In this document: positions 15,069 through 23,968 of the stretch, in pieces
Numbering within the stretch: the stretch's first letter is position 1
Layout of the letters: the number at the start of each line of letters is the position of its first letter
NCBI RefSeq assembly: GCF_019039035.1
Contig: NZ_JAHNZT010000001.1
Span: forward strand, 1 to 64,000
Reading direction: 5' to 3'
DNA length: 64,000 nucleotides
From: Citreicoccus inhibens
GTDB taxonomy: Bacteria > Myxococcota > Myxococcia > Myxococcales > Myxococcaceae
Notes under the pieces: generated by a model
Seen by the model: only the letters and a program-made list of their open reading frames with translations
Told to the model about the DNA's origin: nothing
The model's database searches: none
Made by a program: the position numbers and the translations under genes

Positions 15069-16067
15069 TCAGCCCGGTCCGCCCAGGGAGGCCCGTCGGT
15101 ATGCGGTGGGCGTCAGCCGATGGTGCGCCTTGAAGAGCGCGGTGAAGGTCGAGGCGTCCTCGTACCCCACGCGCTGCGCGACCTGAGACACAGGCTCATC
15201 AGTGGAGTGCAGCAGCGCGCGAGCCCGGGCCAACCGGACCTCGGTGAGGTACGTCAGGAGTCCGCGCCCGGTCGCGGCCTGGAAGCGCCGGCGCAGGTTG
15301 CGCGGACTCATGTGCACCCGCCGCGCGGCCTCCGTCGCGGAGAGCGGTTGGTCGTAGCTCGCTTCGAGCCATTCCTGGACCTGGAGCACCTGCGCGTCCC
15401 CGTGGTCGCGAAGCGGAACCGTGTGGAGCAGCGGCAGGGCCTCGGAGCCGGGCTCGTGGATGAGGGAGTACTGATAGGTACGCTCGGCGATGGCCGTAGA
15501 CAGCGTCCGTCCCACCACGTGACACAGGGCCACCGCGGACGCGCTCATGTCGCGCGCCGTGACGAGCCGCCCCGCCACCGCGAGGCGAAGCTCGCTCGTC
15601 CAATCCACCCCGGGATACTGACGCCGACACCGCTCCAAGCTGGCCCAGTGGGTCGTGGCCGCGTGGCCATGAAGCAGCCCGGTCTCCGCGAGCAGCCAGC
15701 TCCCCGTGGCCATCGCGAGCACCAAGGCCCCTCGGGCGTACTGCTGACGGGTCCACTCGGCCAGTTCGGGAGGATGCGCCTCGGGCTCCAGGAAGTGGAC
15801 GGCCCGCGAGGGGAGGATGACCACGTCCGCCTCCGTGCGCTCCCAGCTCGCGTCCGCGACGAGGGCCATCCCACTCGCGGTCCGCACCTCGCCGGGCCGC
15901 GCGCCCAGGAACCGCACGTCCAAGTCCCTGCTTCCGAGCCGGGCCCGCGCGATGGCGGTCGCGATGTGCAGGACATCGCGGGCCAGGCTCGCGCTCGAGC
16001 CCCAGACTCCGGGGTAGAGGCAGATGCCGACGCGGGTGCGGTGCTCGGAGGTTGGCCGTTTTGCCAT
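15069..16067 (-). CDS. GlxA-like AraC-family regulator with DJ-1-type N-terminal domain
   Basis: A 332-aa regulator. Residues about 12-190 form a DJ-1/PfpI-like domain (RVGICLYPGVWGSSASLARD; LVLAMATGSWLLAETGLL) in which the usual nucleophile Cys position reads as ATGSW, so it is a sensor rather than an enzyme. Residues about 225-325 hold the two AraC helix-turn-helix units (LSATEAARRVHMSPRNLRRR and EPVSQVAQRVGYEDASTFTA). The start MAKRPTSEHR at 16067 has only a weak ribosome site. It is divergent from the PaaI-like thioesterase with 57 bp between the starts and probably regulates it. Confidence 0.88.
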   Translation of the reverse strand: MAKRPTSEHRTRVGICLYPGVWGSSASLARDVLHIATAIARARLGSRDLDVRFLGARPGEVRTASGMALVADASWERTEADVVILPSRAVHFLEPEAHPPELAEWTRQQYARGALVLAMATGSWLLAETGLLHGHAATTHWASLERCRRQYPGVDWTSELRLAVAGRLVTARDMSASAVALCHVVGRTLSTAIAERTYQYSLIHEPGSEALPLLHTVPLRDHGDAQVLQVQEWLEASYDQPLSATEAARRVHMSPRNLRRRFQAATGRGLLTYLTEVRLARARALLHSTDEPVSQVAQRVGYEDASTFTALFKAHHRLTPTAYRRASLGGPG

Positions 16068-16124
16068 GGTCTTTGTCCGCTGTGGCCCTGGGCAGGTTCC
16101 ACCGCGCGGCCCATCCTGCGGGAC

Positions 16125-16514
16125 ATGGAAGCCAAGCCAGATGACAACGATTATTTCGAGAAGGACCTCTTCGCGCGAGAGCTGGGCTGCGAGTTGTTGG
16201 AGCGCGGCCAGGGCGTCGCTCGCGTTCGCATGCCCGCGGCTTCCCGCCGGCTGAACGGGCTCGGGACGACGCACGGCGCGCTCATCTTCGCGCTGGCCGA
16301 CATCGCCTTCGCCACTGCCTGCAACTCCCATGGGCAAGTGGCCATCGGCGTCCAGGCCAACATCTCGTATCTGACGGGCGCGAACGACGGGCCCTTGGAG
16401 GCGCGGGCCCGCGAGCTGTCTCGCGGGCGGAAGCTGGCCACCTACGAGGTCCGCGTGGTCGACGCGGAGGAGCGGCAGATCGCGGCCTTTCAAGCGACCG
16501 CGTATCTGCGCTGA
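16125..16514 (+). CDS. PaaI-family hotdog thioesterase
   Basis: A 129-aa hotdog-fold protein. LGTTHGALIFALADIAFATA matches the PaaI active-site helix, in which the HG and Asp of LAD position the thioester for hydrolysis; the strand IGVQANISYLTGA follows as expected. PaaI enzymes release CoA from aromatic acyl-CoAs such as hydroxyphenylacetyl-CoA, but no phenylacetate genes are nearby, so the substrate is uncertain. The ATG at 16125 is chosen because upstream extensions cross the divergent regulator. It stands alone. Confidence 0.85.
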   Translation: MEAKPDDNDYFEKDLFARELGCELLERGQGVARVRMPAASRRLNGLGTTHGALIFALADIAFATACNSHGQVAIGVQANISYLTGANDGPLEARARELSRGRKLATYEVRVVDAEERQIAAFQATAYLR

Positions 16515-16536
16515 CCTCCGCGCCGAGCGCGCCACC

Positions 16537-18006
16537 TCACTGACAGCGCAGCTCGACCGACTGGATCCGCATCACGCCGTCGACGTTCGGATCGTTGGTC
16601 TGGTCCCCGATGGCGAGGGTGCCGTTCGACGTGAAGTTGTTGCGCGTGAGCTTCGCGATGCCGTCGACGCTCAGCGTCGCCACCTTCGCGGCGTTCACCG
16701 AGAGTTCGTAGACGTGGAACAGGCCATCCGTCACGGGGAACGCCGCCGCCTGGGTATCATCCGCCCAGCCAATCGCGCTGCTGTCCAGGTAGACCATCTG
16801 AGAGCGCTCCGTGGTGTTGCCCACCGCGGGAGTGAAGCCCGCCAGGAGGGCCGCGCCGCTGTCGAGGCTGTTGTGCTTGTTCACGGACTCGACCTGCATC
16901 GTCACTCGGATCGCGTAAGGCTTCGTCGGGTCGAAGGCATTCGATCGCACGATGAGCAACTGCCCGCTCGTCGGGGCTTTGCTGGCCGTCGACGTCTCGA
17001 GGCGGACATAGTCCGCGCCGTACGTGAGCGAGCTCGGCGACTGCTCAATGCGCGTCCAACCCTGGGGCGCGATGTCGGCGCCGCCCACCAGCAGCGGGAT
17101 TCGGGCACGCGCTGTCCACGCCGTCGTCGACGTCGCCGGAGCGCAGACCTCGCAGGCGTTCGCGGGGTTCGGCGTCCCGGCCGTGAAGACCTTGCCTCCA
17201 ATGAAGCAGCCAGAGGCGCAGGCGCCCGCGGAGCAGAACTGCCCCGAACCACACTGCGTTCCGTCCGCGCGAGGCGTCCACGCGGTCGCGGACGTCGCGG
17301 GCATGCACTGCTCACACGCATTCGCCGCGTTCACCGTCCCCGAAGTGACCTGCTGGCCTCCAATCACACAAACCACGGCACAGCTCCCGCTCACACAGGA
17401 CTGCCCCGCCGAGCACGCCACGCCACAGGCGCCGCAGTTCGCGGAGTCGCTCGTCGTGTTCACGCAGGCGGCGCCACAACGTGTCTCACTCGTCGAGCAC
17501 GCGGCACTGCAGACGCCCTGCACGCAAGACTCGCCCGTGGCGCATTCCGTGTCGCAACCGCCACAGTGGGCTGCGTCGCTCGCGGTGTCCACGCAGGACA
17601 CTCCACACAGCGTCTCGCCCCATGAACAGGGAACGAGACAGACGCCCTGCACGCAGGACTCGCCCGTGGCGCATTCCGTGTCGCAACCGCCACAGTGGGC
17701 TGCGTCGCTCGCGGTGTCCACGCAGGCCATTCCACACAGCGTCTCGCGGCTTGAACAGGGAGCGAGGCAGACGCCCAGCACGCAGGACTCGCCCGTGGCG
17801 CATACCGTGTCGCAACCGCCGCAGTGGGCCGGGTCGCTCGCGATGGCGACACAGGCGTCACCACAGGCCGTGGTGCCCCCATCGGTGCACACGAGCGGCA
17901 CGGAGCCATCGGGTGTCTCGGTCGGGTGAGGAGGATCACCGCCGCAAGCAGCCACGAGGCCGAGCACAACGAGGAAGGAGAGCGCGAGGGGCCGGATGGA
18001 CACCAT
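16537..18006 (-). CDS. Large Cys-rich repeat lipoprotein with a C-terminal lectin-like domain
   Basis: A 489-aa surface protein. MVSIRPLALSFLVVLGLVAA followed by CGG is a lipoprotein signal. Residues about 40-210 consist of four to five 43-residue Cys repeats of the pattern C..TASDAAHCGGCDTECATG then ESCVQGVC, common in myxobacterial and deltaproteobacterial cell-surface proteins. Two further Cys modules containing ANACEQCMPATSATAWTPRA and ANACEVCAPATSTTAWTARA follow. The last 190 residues are Cys-poor, with alternating strands (YAIRVTMQVESVNKH; FHVYELSVNAAKVATLSVDG), resembling a concanavalin-like sandwich. No catalytic motif is visible; adhesion or carbohydrate binding is inferred. Confidence 0.75.
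   Translation of the reverse strand: MVSIRPLALSFLVVLGLVAACGGDPPHPTETPDGSVPLVCTDGGTTACGDACVAIASDPAHCGGCDTVCATGESCVLGVCLAPCSSRETLCGMACVDTASDAAHCGGCDTECATGESCVQGVCLVPCSWGETLCGVSCVDTASDAAHCGGCDTECATGESCVQGVCSAACSTSETRCGAACVNTTSDSANCGACGVACSAGQSCVSGSCAVVCVIGGQQVTSGTVNAANACEQCMPATSATAWTPRADGTQCGSGQFCSAGACASGCFIGGKVFTAGTPNPANACEVCAPATSTTAWTARARIPLLVGGADIAPQGWTRIEQSPSSLTYGADYVRLETSTASKAPTSGQLLIVRSNAFDPTKPYAIRVTMQVESVNKHNSLDSGAALLAGFTPAVGNTTERSQMVYLDSSAIGWADDTQAAAFPVTDGLFHVYELSVNAAKVATLSVDGIAKLTRNNFTSNGTLAIGDQTNDPNVDGVMRIQSVELRCQ
17511..17897 (-). repeat. 129-bp tandem repeats within the Cys-rich lipoprotein
   Basis: Three units start at 17511, 17640 and 17769, exactly 129 bp (43 codons) apart. The first two are nearly identical over most of their length; the third has more substitutions. 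A more diverged unit precedes 17511. The near-identity suggests recent amplification or gene conversion. Confidence 0.85.
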
Positions 18007-18282
18007 GGTGTCCGTCACCTTACGCGACCCAGCGCCCCGAGTGCCGCAGCATCCCCACCTCGGGAAGCGTCCGAGATGCGATGGAGCGCATTCGTCGGGC
18101 ACCCGTCACTCGGAATGCCGCGGGCCACCGAGCCGCGGCACGCTCCATCGCCAGGCCGGCCACCTTTCTCCAGCGAGCGGGACAAGGAGCAGTCCGCGAC
18201 GCCAGTGGCGACCTTGCCTCGGACGTGGGTCCCATGACGAAGCCAACGCGACCGGAGTCGCTCGGAACATGGTGCCCCCGAT

Positions 18283-18703
18283 GACTGGAACCCCACTCCC
18301 CGGCGCACGCGCGGTCTCCGAGCAGGAACTCTGGCCTCGCGCTGAAGAGGCTCACCGCCATTCCCGAGGAGGTCTTCTCCGTCAGGAGCTGCTCCTCGAG
18401 GCAACGGCCCTGGAGGGCTTCCCCGAGGTCCTGCTCCAGCTTCCGCGACTCAAGAAGCTGTGGTGGTGGCGCTTCGACACGATGCCGATGAATCAGGTAG
18501 AGGCGCTCGTCTCCGGGATGGCGCGACTTCCCGCGCTGACCCACGCCGGATTCCTCCAGGGGCAGCTGCTCGCGCTGCCGGGGAACCTCTCGCGGCTCGC
18601 GCGCCTCGAGCAGTTCAAGCTCGGCCTCGAGCACGTCCCCGAGCCCGAAGTGAAACGGCTGCGAGCGGCCCTGCCTCCCGGTCGCCTCCACGTGGGGTAC
18701 TGA
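18283..18703 (+). pseudogene. Frameshifted leucine-rich-repeat gene fragment
   Basis: Two frames together give leucine-rich repeats: one frame reads LALKRLTAIPEEVFSV up to about 18380, and from about 18385 the other frame reads LEGFPEVLLQLPRLKKLWWW and continues to the stop at 18703 (SRLARLEQFKLGLEHVPEPE). A single indel near 18380 would restore one continuous LRR protein. No good start precedes the fragment, and upstream repeats are lacking. It is either a decayed gene or, less likely, a sequencing error. Confidence 0.5.
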
Positions 18704-18900
18704 GGCACCCATCGACTCGCGGGCGTCGGGCAGCGCAGCGACCTGCTCGAGTTCCGCGCTTCACGACAATCCCAGACATGGCTCCCACCGCGGGCCTTCG
18801 CCTTGTCCTCCCGAGCGGCAACGGCTTGAATGCGGGCCCACCGCCTATGCGCCGCACTCACCCGGGTGCCAAGACACCTTCCGTTCGAGCCAGAGGACAC

Positions 18901-19452
18901 ATGAAGCGAGTCGTGTGGAGCGTCGTACTGAGCACGAGCTGTGCGCTGCTCGGGGCTTGCGGTGGCGAAGAGGCCACCCTGCCCCTGCCTTCGGGCGTCA
19001 CCACGAACGCCATCAAGGTACACGTCTCGTTGGAGGGGGACCCATGTGGCGTCACGAGCGCGACAGCGTCCCTGGAAGGACCCGCGCTCAGGATTCCGCC
19101 CAAGGCCCTGACGGTCGGGGCCAACGCCATCGATGGGGCGCTCTTCGGGATGCCCGTGGCCCAACAGCACCTCGTGTATGTGAAGGCCTACAACAGCCAA
19201 GGGCAGCTGGTGTACGACGGGAACTCGACCGTGGACGTCCGCGACGGCAGCGAGGACTCCGCGAACGTCTACATGTTCAGCGATCCACGAACGTGCCCCG
19301 CGGGAGGCGCCGAAAGCCTCCGCGTCATCGGCTGGCTGAGGTCCACCACCGTCGAACTCACCGGCAGCGAGGCGAGGCTGCCCAGGCCCCCTTTCGCCCC
19401 CAAGGAGGCAGCGGTCCCGAGCCCTGCCTCACCCACCCTCCGCCTGGACTGA
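18901..19452 (+). CDS. Hypothetical lipoprotein
   Basis: A 183-aa exported protein. The N-terminus (MKRVVWSVVLSTSCALLGAC) ends in a lipobox LGAC, predicting lipid anchoring. The mature part alternates short beta strands (AIKVHVSLEGDPCGVTSATA; QHLVYVKAYNSQGQLVYDGN) and resembles a small immunoglobulin-like sandwich with a possible disulfide between the DPCGV and RTCPAGG regions. The Pro-rich tail has no domain signature. The gene has no operon partner and no recognised family. Confidence 0.7.
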   Translation: MKRVVWSVVLSTSCALLGACGGEEATLPLPSGVTTNAIKVHVSLEGDPCGVTSATASLEGPALRIPPKALTVGANAIDGALFGMPVAQQHLVYVKAYNSQGQLVYDGNSTVDVRDGSEDSANVYMFSDPRTCPAGGAESLRVIGWLRSTTVELTGSEARLPRPPFAPKEAAVPSPASPTLRLD

Positions 19453-19518
19453 GCCCGCTTCCGCCACGGGCGAGAACCGCTGCCCCCGCGACGCCTCGGG
19501 AGCAGCGGCCCCACACCG

Positions 19519-20109
19519 TCAGAACGCGACGATGGACGGCGCGGTCTCGGTGGTGAAGAAATCCGGGAAGGTGGCCACGTAGTTGCTACCCGAGCCCGTC
19601 TCCCCCACGAGCGGAGCGTTCTTGGTGCCGCTCACGGTCAGCGTCGTCCCATCCGGCGCGATGGCCAGGTCCCCCGAGTAGATGTACGTGCTCAACGCGT
19701 TGGTGCGCAGCCCCGTGGAGCGAACGACGGCCAGGGTATCCGGCGCCAGGTTCTTGAGCCCCACTTGCTGCGCCGACGGGCCACCCGTCCGGAACGTGTA
19801 GCTCACGGCCACGCCCAAATCGTTGGCGACCAGCCACGCGGTCGGGACCGCCCCCGTGCCGGAGCCCACCACCACGGTGCTCGCCCCCCAAGGACACGTG
19901 GGGCTCGCGTCACGGGTGACCTTGACGTCGTAGATGGGAGGGAATGGGCCGGGCTTCGCCACGACCGCCGCCGTGAAGGTGCATCCCAGCGACGTCCCCG
20001 TCGTCAGCGCGGCCTTCTGCGCGCCCAGGCCGCCCTCTGCTTCCACTCCCCCGCACGCGGTCATCGAGCCGAGCGCGACCAGGTACGCGACTGCCTTCCA
20101 GCAATGCAT
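19519..20109 (-). CDS. Hypothetical lipoprotein
   Basis: A 196-aa exported protein. MHCWKAVAYLVALGSMTACG is a lipoprotein signal with Cys near residue 19. The start is fixed by GGAGGAG eight bases upstream. The mature region is Gly/Thr-rich and beta-structured (CTFTAAVVAKPGPFPPIYDV; TLAVVRSTGLRTNALSTYIY) with two Cys that could form a disulfide. No catalytic motif or known family is recognised. It lies 65 bp from the plus-strand lipoprotein gene, end to end. Confidence 0.7.
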   Translation of the reverse strand: MHCWKAVAYLVALGSMTACGGVEAEGGLGAQKAALTTGTSLGCTFTAAVVAKPGPFPPIYDVKVTRDASPTCPWGASTVVVGSGTGAVPTAWLVANDLGVAVSYTFRTGGPSAQQVGLKNLAPDTLAVVRSTGLRTNALSTYIYSGDLAIAPDGTTLTVSGTKNAPLVGETGSGSNYVATFPDFFTTETAPSIVAF

Positions 20110-20232
20110 GGCATCTCCTCCAGGGTTGGGACAACACCACGCCCTATAGCGACCCAATCCCAAACACAAAAATCGGACTCCCCACTTTGCCATCCCGTCA
20201 ACTCGGAGGTTCAAAACCACCCATCCGGGTCG

Positions 20233-21663
20233 CTACCGAGCGCTGGCCTTGTGGAGCTGGGTCGCGAGCCGCGCCAGTCGGAGCAATCCCTGTTCGAGCG
20301 CCTCACTCCAGACATTGCCGCAGTTGAGGCGAATGAAGTGACGAAAGAGGTCCCGGGTCGAGAACAACGTCCCGGGTGAGATGGAGATGCCGCTGTCCAA
20401 GGCCCGGCGGTACAACTCCACGGAGTCCACGCCGCGAGGCAGCTCCACCCAGAGCACGAAGCCGCCCTTGGGCTGAGAGGTCCGCGTGCCCTCGGGGAAG
20501 TGCGCCAGGACGTGCCGCGAGAAGCGCTCCACCTGCACCGAGCAATGCAGGCGCAGCACTCGGAGGTGCCGCTCGTAGTCCTTCGAGGCCAGGTAGCGGG
20601 CCATGACCTGCTGCCCCAGGGGCCCGCCGCCCATCGTGGACGCCAATTGGAGCGCCTTGACCTTCTCCAGGTAGCGCCCCGGCGCGAGCCACCCCACCTT
20701 GAGCCCCGGAGAAACGGTCTTGGCGAACGAGGAGCACGTCAGCACCGCGCCCCGCGTGTCGAACGCCTTCAGCGGTCGAGGCTGGAGTCCCTGGTACGAC
20801 AGCTCCGCGTAGATGTCGTCTTCGATGAGGGGGACCTCGTGCCGCGCGAACAACTCGACGAGCGCGGCCTTCTTTTCGTCACCCATCAGCGTGCCCAGCG
20901 GGTTGCTGAAGTTCGGCGTGAAGATTCCCGCGGTGATGGGGGAGCGCCGCAGCGCCTCCTCGACCTGCTCCAACCGGATGTCCTCGATGGGGTGCGCGGG
21001 CACCTCCACGACCTTGAGCCGCAGTCCTTGAAGGGCTTGAAGGATTCCGAAGTACTGGGGCGAGGCGATGAGCACCGTGTCGCCCGGGGAGCAAGTCACC
21101 CGGAGCGCCAGCGACAGCGCATCCATCGCGCCCCCCGTGGCGACCAACTCATCGGGCGCCACGAAGGTGCCGAACTTCTCCAGCCGGCGGGAGATTTGTC
21201 GGCGGTACTCGAAGTCTCCAGGAGGCAGCGCATAGCGCCCCACCAACTCTGGCTGCTCGCGGACCACCCCGCGCACCAGGCGGTTGATGTCCTCGCACGG
21301 ATACAGCGCCTCATCGAGGCACGCCGCGCCGAGCGGGAGCACCTCGCGATGGTGCACGGACTCGAAGACGGTGGAGACCAGCTCGGAGACCTGAACCTCC
21401 TTGGGGAGCGTCAGCCGCGCGGCGGGCGGCTTGACGCCAGAGGGCACCCGAGGCCCCAGCACATAGAAGCCGGACTGCGGCCTCGACACGATGAGCCCTC
21501 GCTCCTCGAGGAGCGAGAGCGCGTGGACCACGGTGTTCAGCCCTACCCGCCGGGTGCGACTGAGCTCGCGCACCGAACTCAGTCGCTCCCCGGGCTTCAC
21601 GAGGTTGCTGGAGATCTGCCGCTCGAGCTCGGCGGCCAGCCGCTCGTACTTCTTCAGTGCCAT
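20233..21663 (-). CDS. MocR-type regulator (GntR helix-turn-helix fused to aminotransferase domain)
   Basis: A 476-aa two-domain regulator. Residues about 5-70 are a GntR winged helix (KPGERLSSVRELSRTRRVGL, then ERGLIVSRPQSGFYVLGPR). Residues about 115-470 have the fold of a class I PLP aminotransferase; the PLP lysine is in CSSFAKTVSPGLKVGW. In this family the aminotransferase part senses PLP or an amino-compound rather than catalysing. An ATG seven codons upstream (21684) is also possible. It is divergent from a PLP-dependent decarboxylase, the clear candidate target, with repeated boxes in the gap. Confidence 0.9.
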   Translation of the reverse strand: MALKKYERLAAELERQISSNLVKPGERLSSVRELSRTRRVGLNTVVHALSLLEERGLIVSRPQSGFYVLGPRVPSGVKPPAARLTLPKEVQVSELVSTVFESVHHREVLPLGAACLDEALYPCEDINRLVRGVVREQPELVGRYALPPGDFEYRRQISRRLEKFGTFVAPDELVATGGAMDALSLALRVTCSPGDTVLIASPQYFGILQALQGLRLKVVEVPAHPIEDIRLEQVEEALRRSPITAGIFTPNFSNPLGTLMGDEKKAALVELFARHEVPLIEDDIYAELSYQGLQPRPLKAFDTRGAVLTCSSFAKTVSPGLKVGWLAPGRYLEKVKALQLASTMGGGPLGQQVMARYLASKDYERHLRVLRLHCSVQVERFSRHVLAHFPEGTRTSQPKGGFVLWVELPRGVDSVELYRRALDSGISISPGTLFSTRDLFRHFIRLNCGNVWSEALEQGLLRLARLATQLHKASAR

Positions 21664-21673
21664 GGGCGCACAA

Positions 21674-21733
21674 CTGTACCCCATGAGATTCGTGATTCTG
21701 CATCTGTATCCATGCGCGAGCTGCCCCTAGCTT
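21674..21733. promoter_or_regulatory. Candidate MocR operator and decarboxylase promoter
   Basis: CTGTACC-CCATG (from 21674) and CTGTATC-CATG (from 21704) are direct repeats 30 bp apart, almost three helical turns, as known for GabR-type MocR proteins (family knowledge). TAGCTT at 21728-21733 is a plausible -10 box, so the second repeat would overlap the -35 region. Confidence 0.5.
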
Positions 21734-21764
21734 GGGGGCTCGCTTCAGCCCCATTGGAGGCACC

Positions 21765-23210
21765 GTGACGCTCGACCTCGACCTTCCCCGCTTTCGCCAG
21801 CTCCTGACGCAGGCCTGTGAGCACGTGCTCGGCCTCTATGACGGACTGGAGGCTCGGCGCATCACCCATGCGAGCCCACCGGCACGCATCGCGGACCGGT
21901 TCGCGGGGCCCTTGCCGACGTCCGGGCGCCCCCCGGAGGAGGTCCTCGCTCGGGACATCCCCTTCATCTTCGAGCACTCCACCCTCAACATCAGCCCCCG
22001 GTTCTTCGCGTACGTGATGTCGGGGGGCACGCAGGTGGGCATCCTCGCCGAGCTGCTCGGCGCGGCGCTGAATGTGAACTCCGCGAAGTGGCACCTCGCC
22101 TCGGCTGGCGCCGAGATGGAGCGCGTGGTCATCCGCTGGCTGTCGGAGTTCATCGGCTATCGCGCGGACGCGGGCGGCGCGCTGGTGAGCGGCGGCAGCG
22201 AGGCGAACCTGTACTGCCTCCGCGTCGCCCGAGATGTCCAGGCGCCGGAGTCACGCGAGGAGGGGTGCCGCACCGAGCGCCCCTTGAGCCTCTACGCCTC
22301 CGCGGAGACGCACTCCTGCGTGATGAAGTCCGTGGAGATGCTCGGCATCGGGAGTCGCTACCTGCGGAAGATTCCCGTCGACTCTCGCTTCCGGGTCGAT
22401 GTGGCGAAGCTGGAGCAACAGCTCCTGGAGGACCAGCGCGCGGGCCTGCGGCCGTTCTGCATCGTGGGCAACGCGGGGACGGTGAACACGGGGAGCGTGG
22501 ACGACCTGGACGCGCTGGCGGACGTGGCCGCGCGGCAGGGTCTCTGGTTCCATGTCGATGGTGCCTATGGGGCCGCCGCGGCCTCGGTGGACCTCACGCG
22601 CGAGCTGTTTCGCGGGCTACAGCGCGCGGACTCCATCGCGTTGGATCCGCACAAGTGGCTCCAGGTGCCGTTCGAGGCAGGCTGCGCCCTGGTGCGCGAC
22701 TGGAAGAGCCTCCGCCACGCGTTCGGCTATGACACGCCCTATCTGAAGGCCCGCAGCGACAGCGCGGAGCGCTGGGACTGGATGGGGCACACGTTCCAGT
22801 TGTCGCGCAGCTTCCGGGCCCTGAAGGTCTGGATGCAGCTCCAGGTCTACGGCAGCCACGCGCTCCAGTCGGTCATCGAAGGGAACGTGCGGCTCATGCA
22901 GCAGCTCGGCGAGGAGATTTCCCACGCGCGGGACTTCGAGCTGATGGCGCCCGTCCCCCTCTCCATCGCGTGCTTCCGCTACGTCCCGGCCCAGGGCCCC
23001 GCGCTCAGCGACGAGGCCTTGGATTTGCTGAACGACCGCATCCTGGAGGAATGCGAGCGGCGCGGGGTCTTCTTCCTGACGGGAACGAAGCTGAGCGGCC
23101 GCACCGCCCTCCGCGCGTGTCTGGTCAATCACCGCACCACGGAGAAAGAGACGCGCGGCCTGCTGGCGCATCTGCGCGCCATCGGCGAGGAGCTGGTCGC
23201 GGCATCGTGA
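21765..23210 (+). CDS. PLP-dependent group II amino acid decarboxylase
   Basis: A 481-aa enzyme of the glutamate / aromatic-L-amino-acid decarboxylase superfamily. The PLP lysine is Lys297 in LDPHKWLQVP; the cofactor-binding region VSGGSEANLYCLRVAR and the Asp of WFHVDGAYGAA are present. It should convert an amino acid to the matching amine in the cytoplasm. Sequence alone does not distinguish Glu, Asp, Tyr, Trp or DOPA. The GTG at 21765 is chosen because TTGGAGG lies four bases upstream. The divergent MocR regulator supports control by PLP or the substrate or product. Confidence 0.88.
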   Translation: MTLDLDLPRFRQLLTQACEHVLGLYDGLEARRITHASPPARIADRFAGPLPTSGRPPEEVLARDIPFIFEHSTLNISPRFFAYVMSGGTQVGILAELLGAALNVNSAKWHLASAGAEMERVVIRWLSEFIGYRADAGGALVSGGSEANLYCLRVARDVQAPESREEGCRTERPLSLYASAETHSCVMKSVEMLGIGSRYLRKIPVDSRFRVDVAKLEQQLLEDQRAGLRPFCIVGNAGTVNTGSVDDLDALADVAARQGLWFHVDGAYGAAAASVDLTRELFRGLQRADSIALDPHKWLQVPFEAGCALVRDWKSLRHAFGYDTPYLKARSDSAERWDWMGHTFQLSRSFRALKVWMQLQVYGSHALQSVIEGNVRLMQQLGEEISHARDFELMAPVPLSIACFRYVPAQGPALSDEALDLLNDRILEECERRGVFFLTGTKLSGRTALRACLVNHRTTEKETRGLLAHLRAIGEELVAAS

Positions 23211-23273
23211 CCGCCGCCACGCCGCTCGCCTACGACTCGCGGCCCTCGGAAGCGCTGCTCGAATGCAGCCCCG

Positions 23274-23837
23274 TCAACGCCTGGTGGTGGAAGGAGCGTT
23301 GAGCGAGCGCCGCGTCCCGAGGTGCGCGAGCACTTGCTTCGCTCGCTCCATTGGAGCGCCCTCCACTTCGAGCACCTCCACGCCGAACCCGTAAGGGTCC
23401 TCCAGGAGAAGCTCCTTCATCTTCTCGTCCACCGCGCGGCGCGGCGCCTTCTCCGAGGCCGGCAGGCGGATTCGATCCGGCGCCTCGATGCCCACGAGTA
23501 CGACCAGGTCGAGCGTCTGGAGGGCCTCGCGCACACGAGGGAGCCACGACTCCAGCGCGAAGGCGTCCGCGTCTTCATGGGCCAGCGCGTAGCCGAGGAA
23601 GTCCACCGGACACCGATCGAACACCACGTCGGGTCCGGCCTCCGCCACGTCATTCAAGGACCGCGCGAGCTGCGCCTCGAAGTCCTCGACGGTCGGTGGC
23701 AACGCGAACGCGTAGCCCTCTTCCTCCATCTGGGCATACGGCTCCTCCACCGAGACGTGGGTGGGAAGAAGCTCGGACAGCTCATCGACGAGGGTGCTCT
23801 TCCCCACGCGATGCGTGCCGGAGACAGCGATTCGCAT
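23274..23837 (-). CDS. P-loop NTPase (AAA/kinase-like)
   Basis: A 187-aa cytoplasmic protein that opens with MRIAVSGTHRVGKSTLVDEL, a textbook Walker A. A Walker B-like segment VVFDRCPVDFLGYAL follows near residue 75, and LDLVVLVGIEAPDRIRLPAS resembles the lid and base-recognition part of deoxynucleoside-kinase-like AAA_28 ATPases. The length suits a small nucleotide or metabolite kinase; the substrate is unknown. The start is at the Walker A Met; an upstream extension has no ribosome site. It is divergent from the oxygenase at 23969. Confidence 0.7.
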   Translation of the reverse strand: MRIAVSGTHRVGKSTLVDELSELLPTHVSVEEPYAQMEEEGYAFALPPTVEDFEAQLARSLNDVAEAGPDVVFDRCPVDFLGYALAHEDADAFALESWLPRVREALQTLDLVVLVGIEAPDRIRLPASEKAPRRAVDEKMKELLLEDPYGFGVEVLEVEGAPMERAKQVLAHLGTRRSLNAPSTTRR

Positions 23838-23968
23838 CCCCGGGCTTCTAACAGCGGACTGACGCCAGCGACACCGAGTCACAGCCTCCCAGGTCGAGCC
23901 CGCGCGCCCCCGGGTGGCGGACAGGTGCTATGTCGCCGTCCGCGACCAGCAGCCTCGGAGGAGGAAGG

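Noticed and set aside
17511-17897. CRISPR-like regular repeats
   Set aside because: The units are contiguous, 129 bp long, in frame and coding; no unique spacers exist between short repeats.
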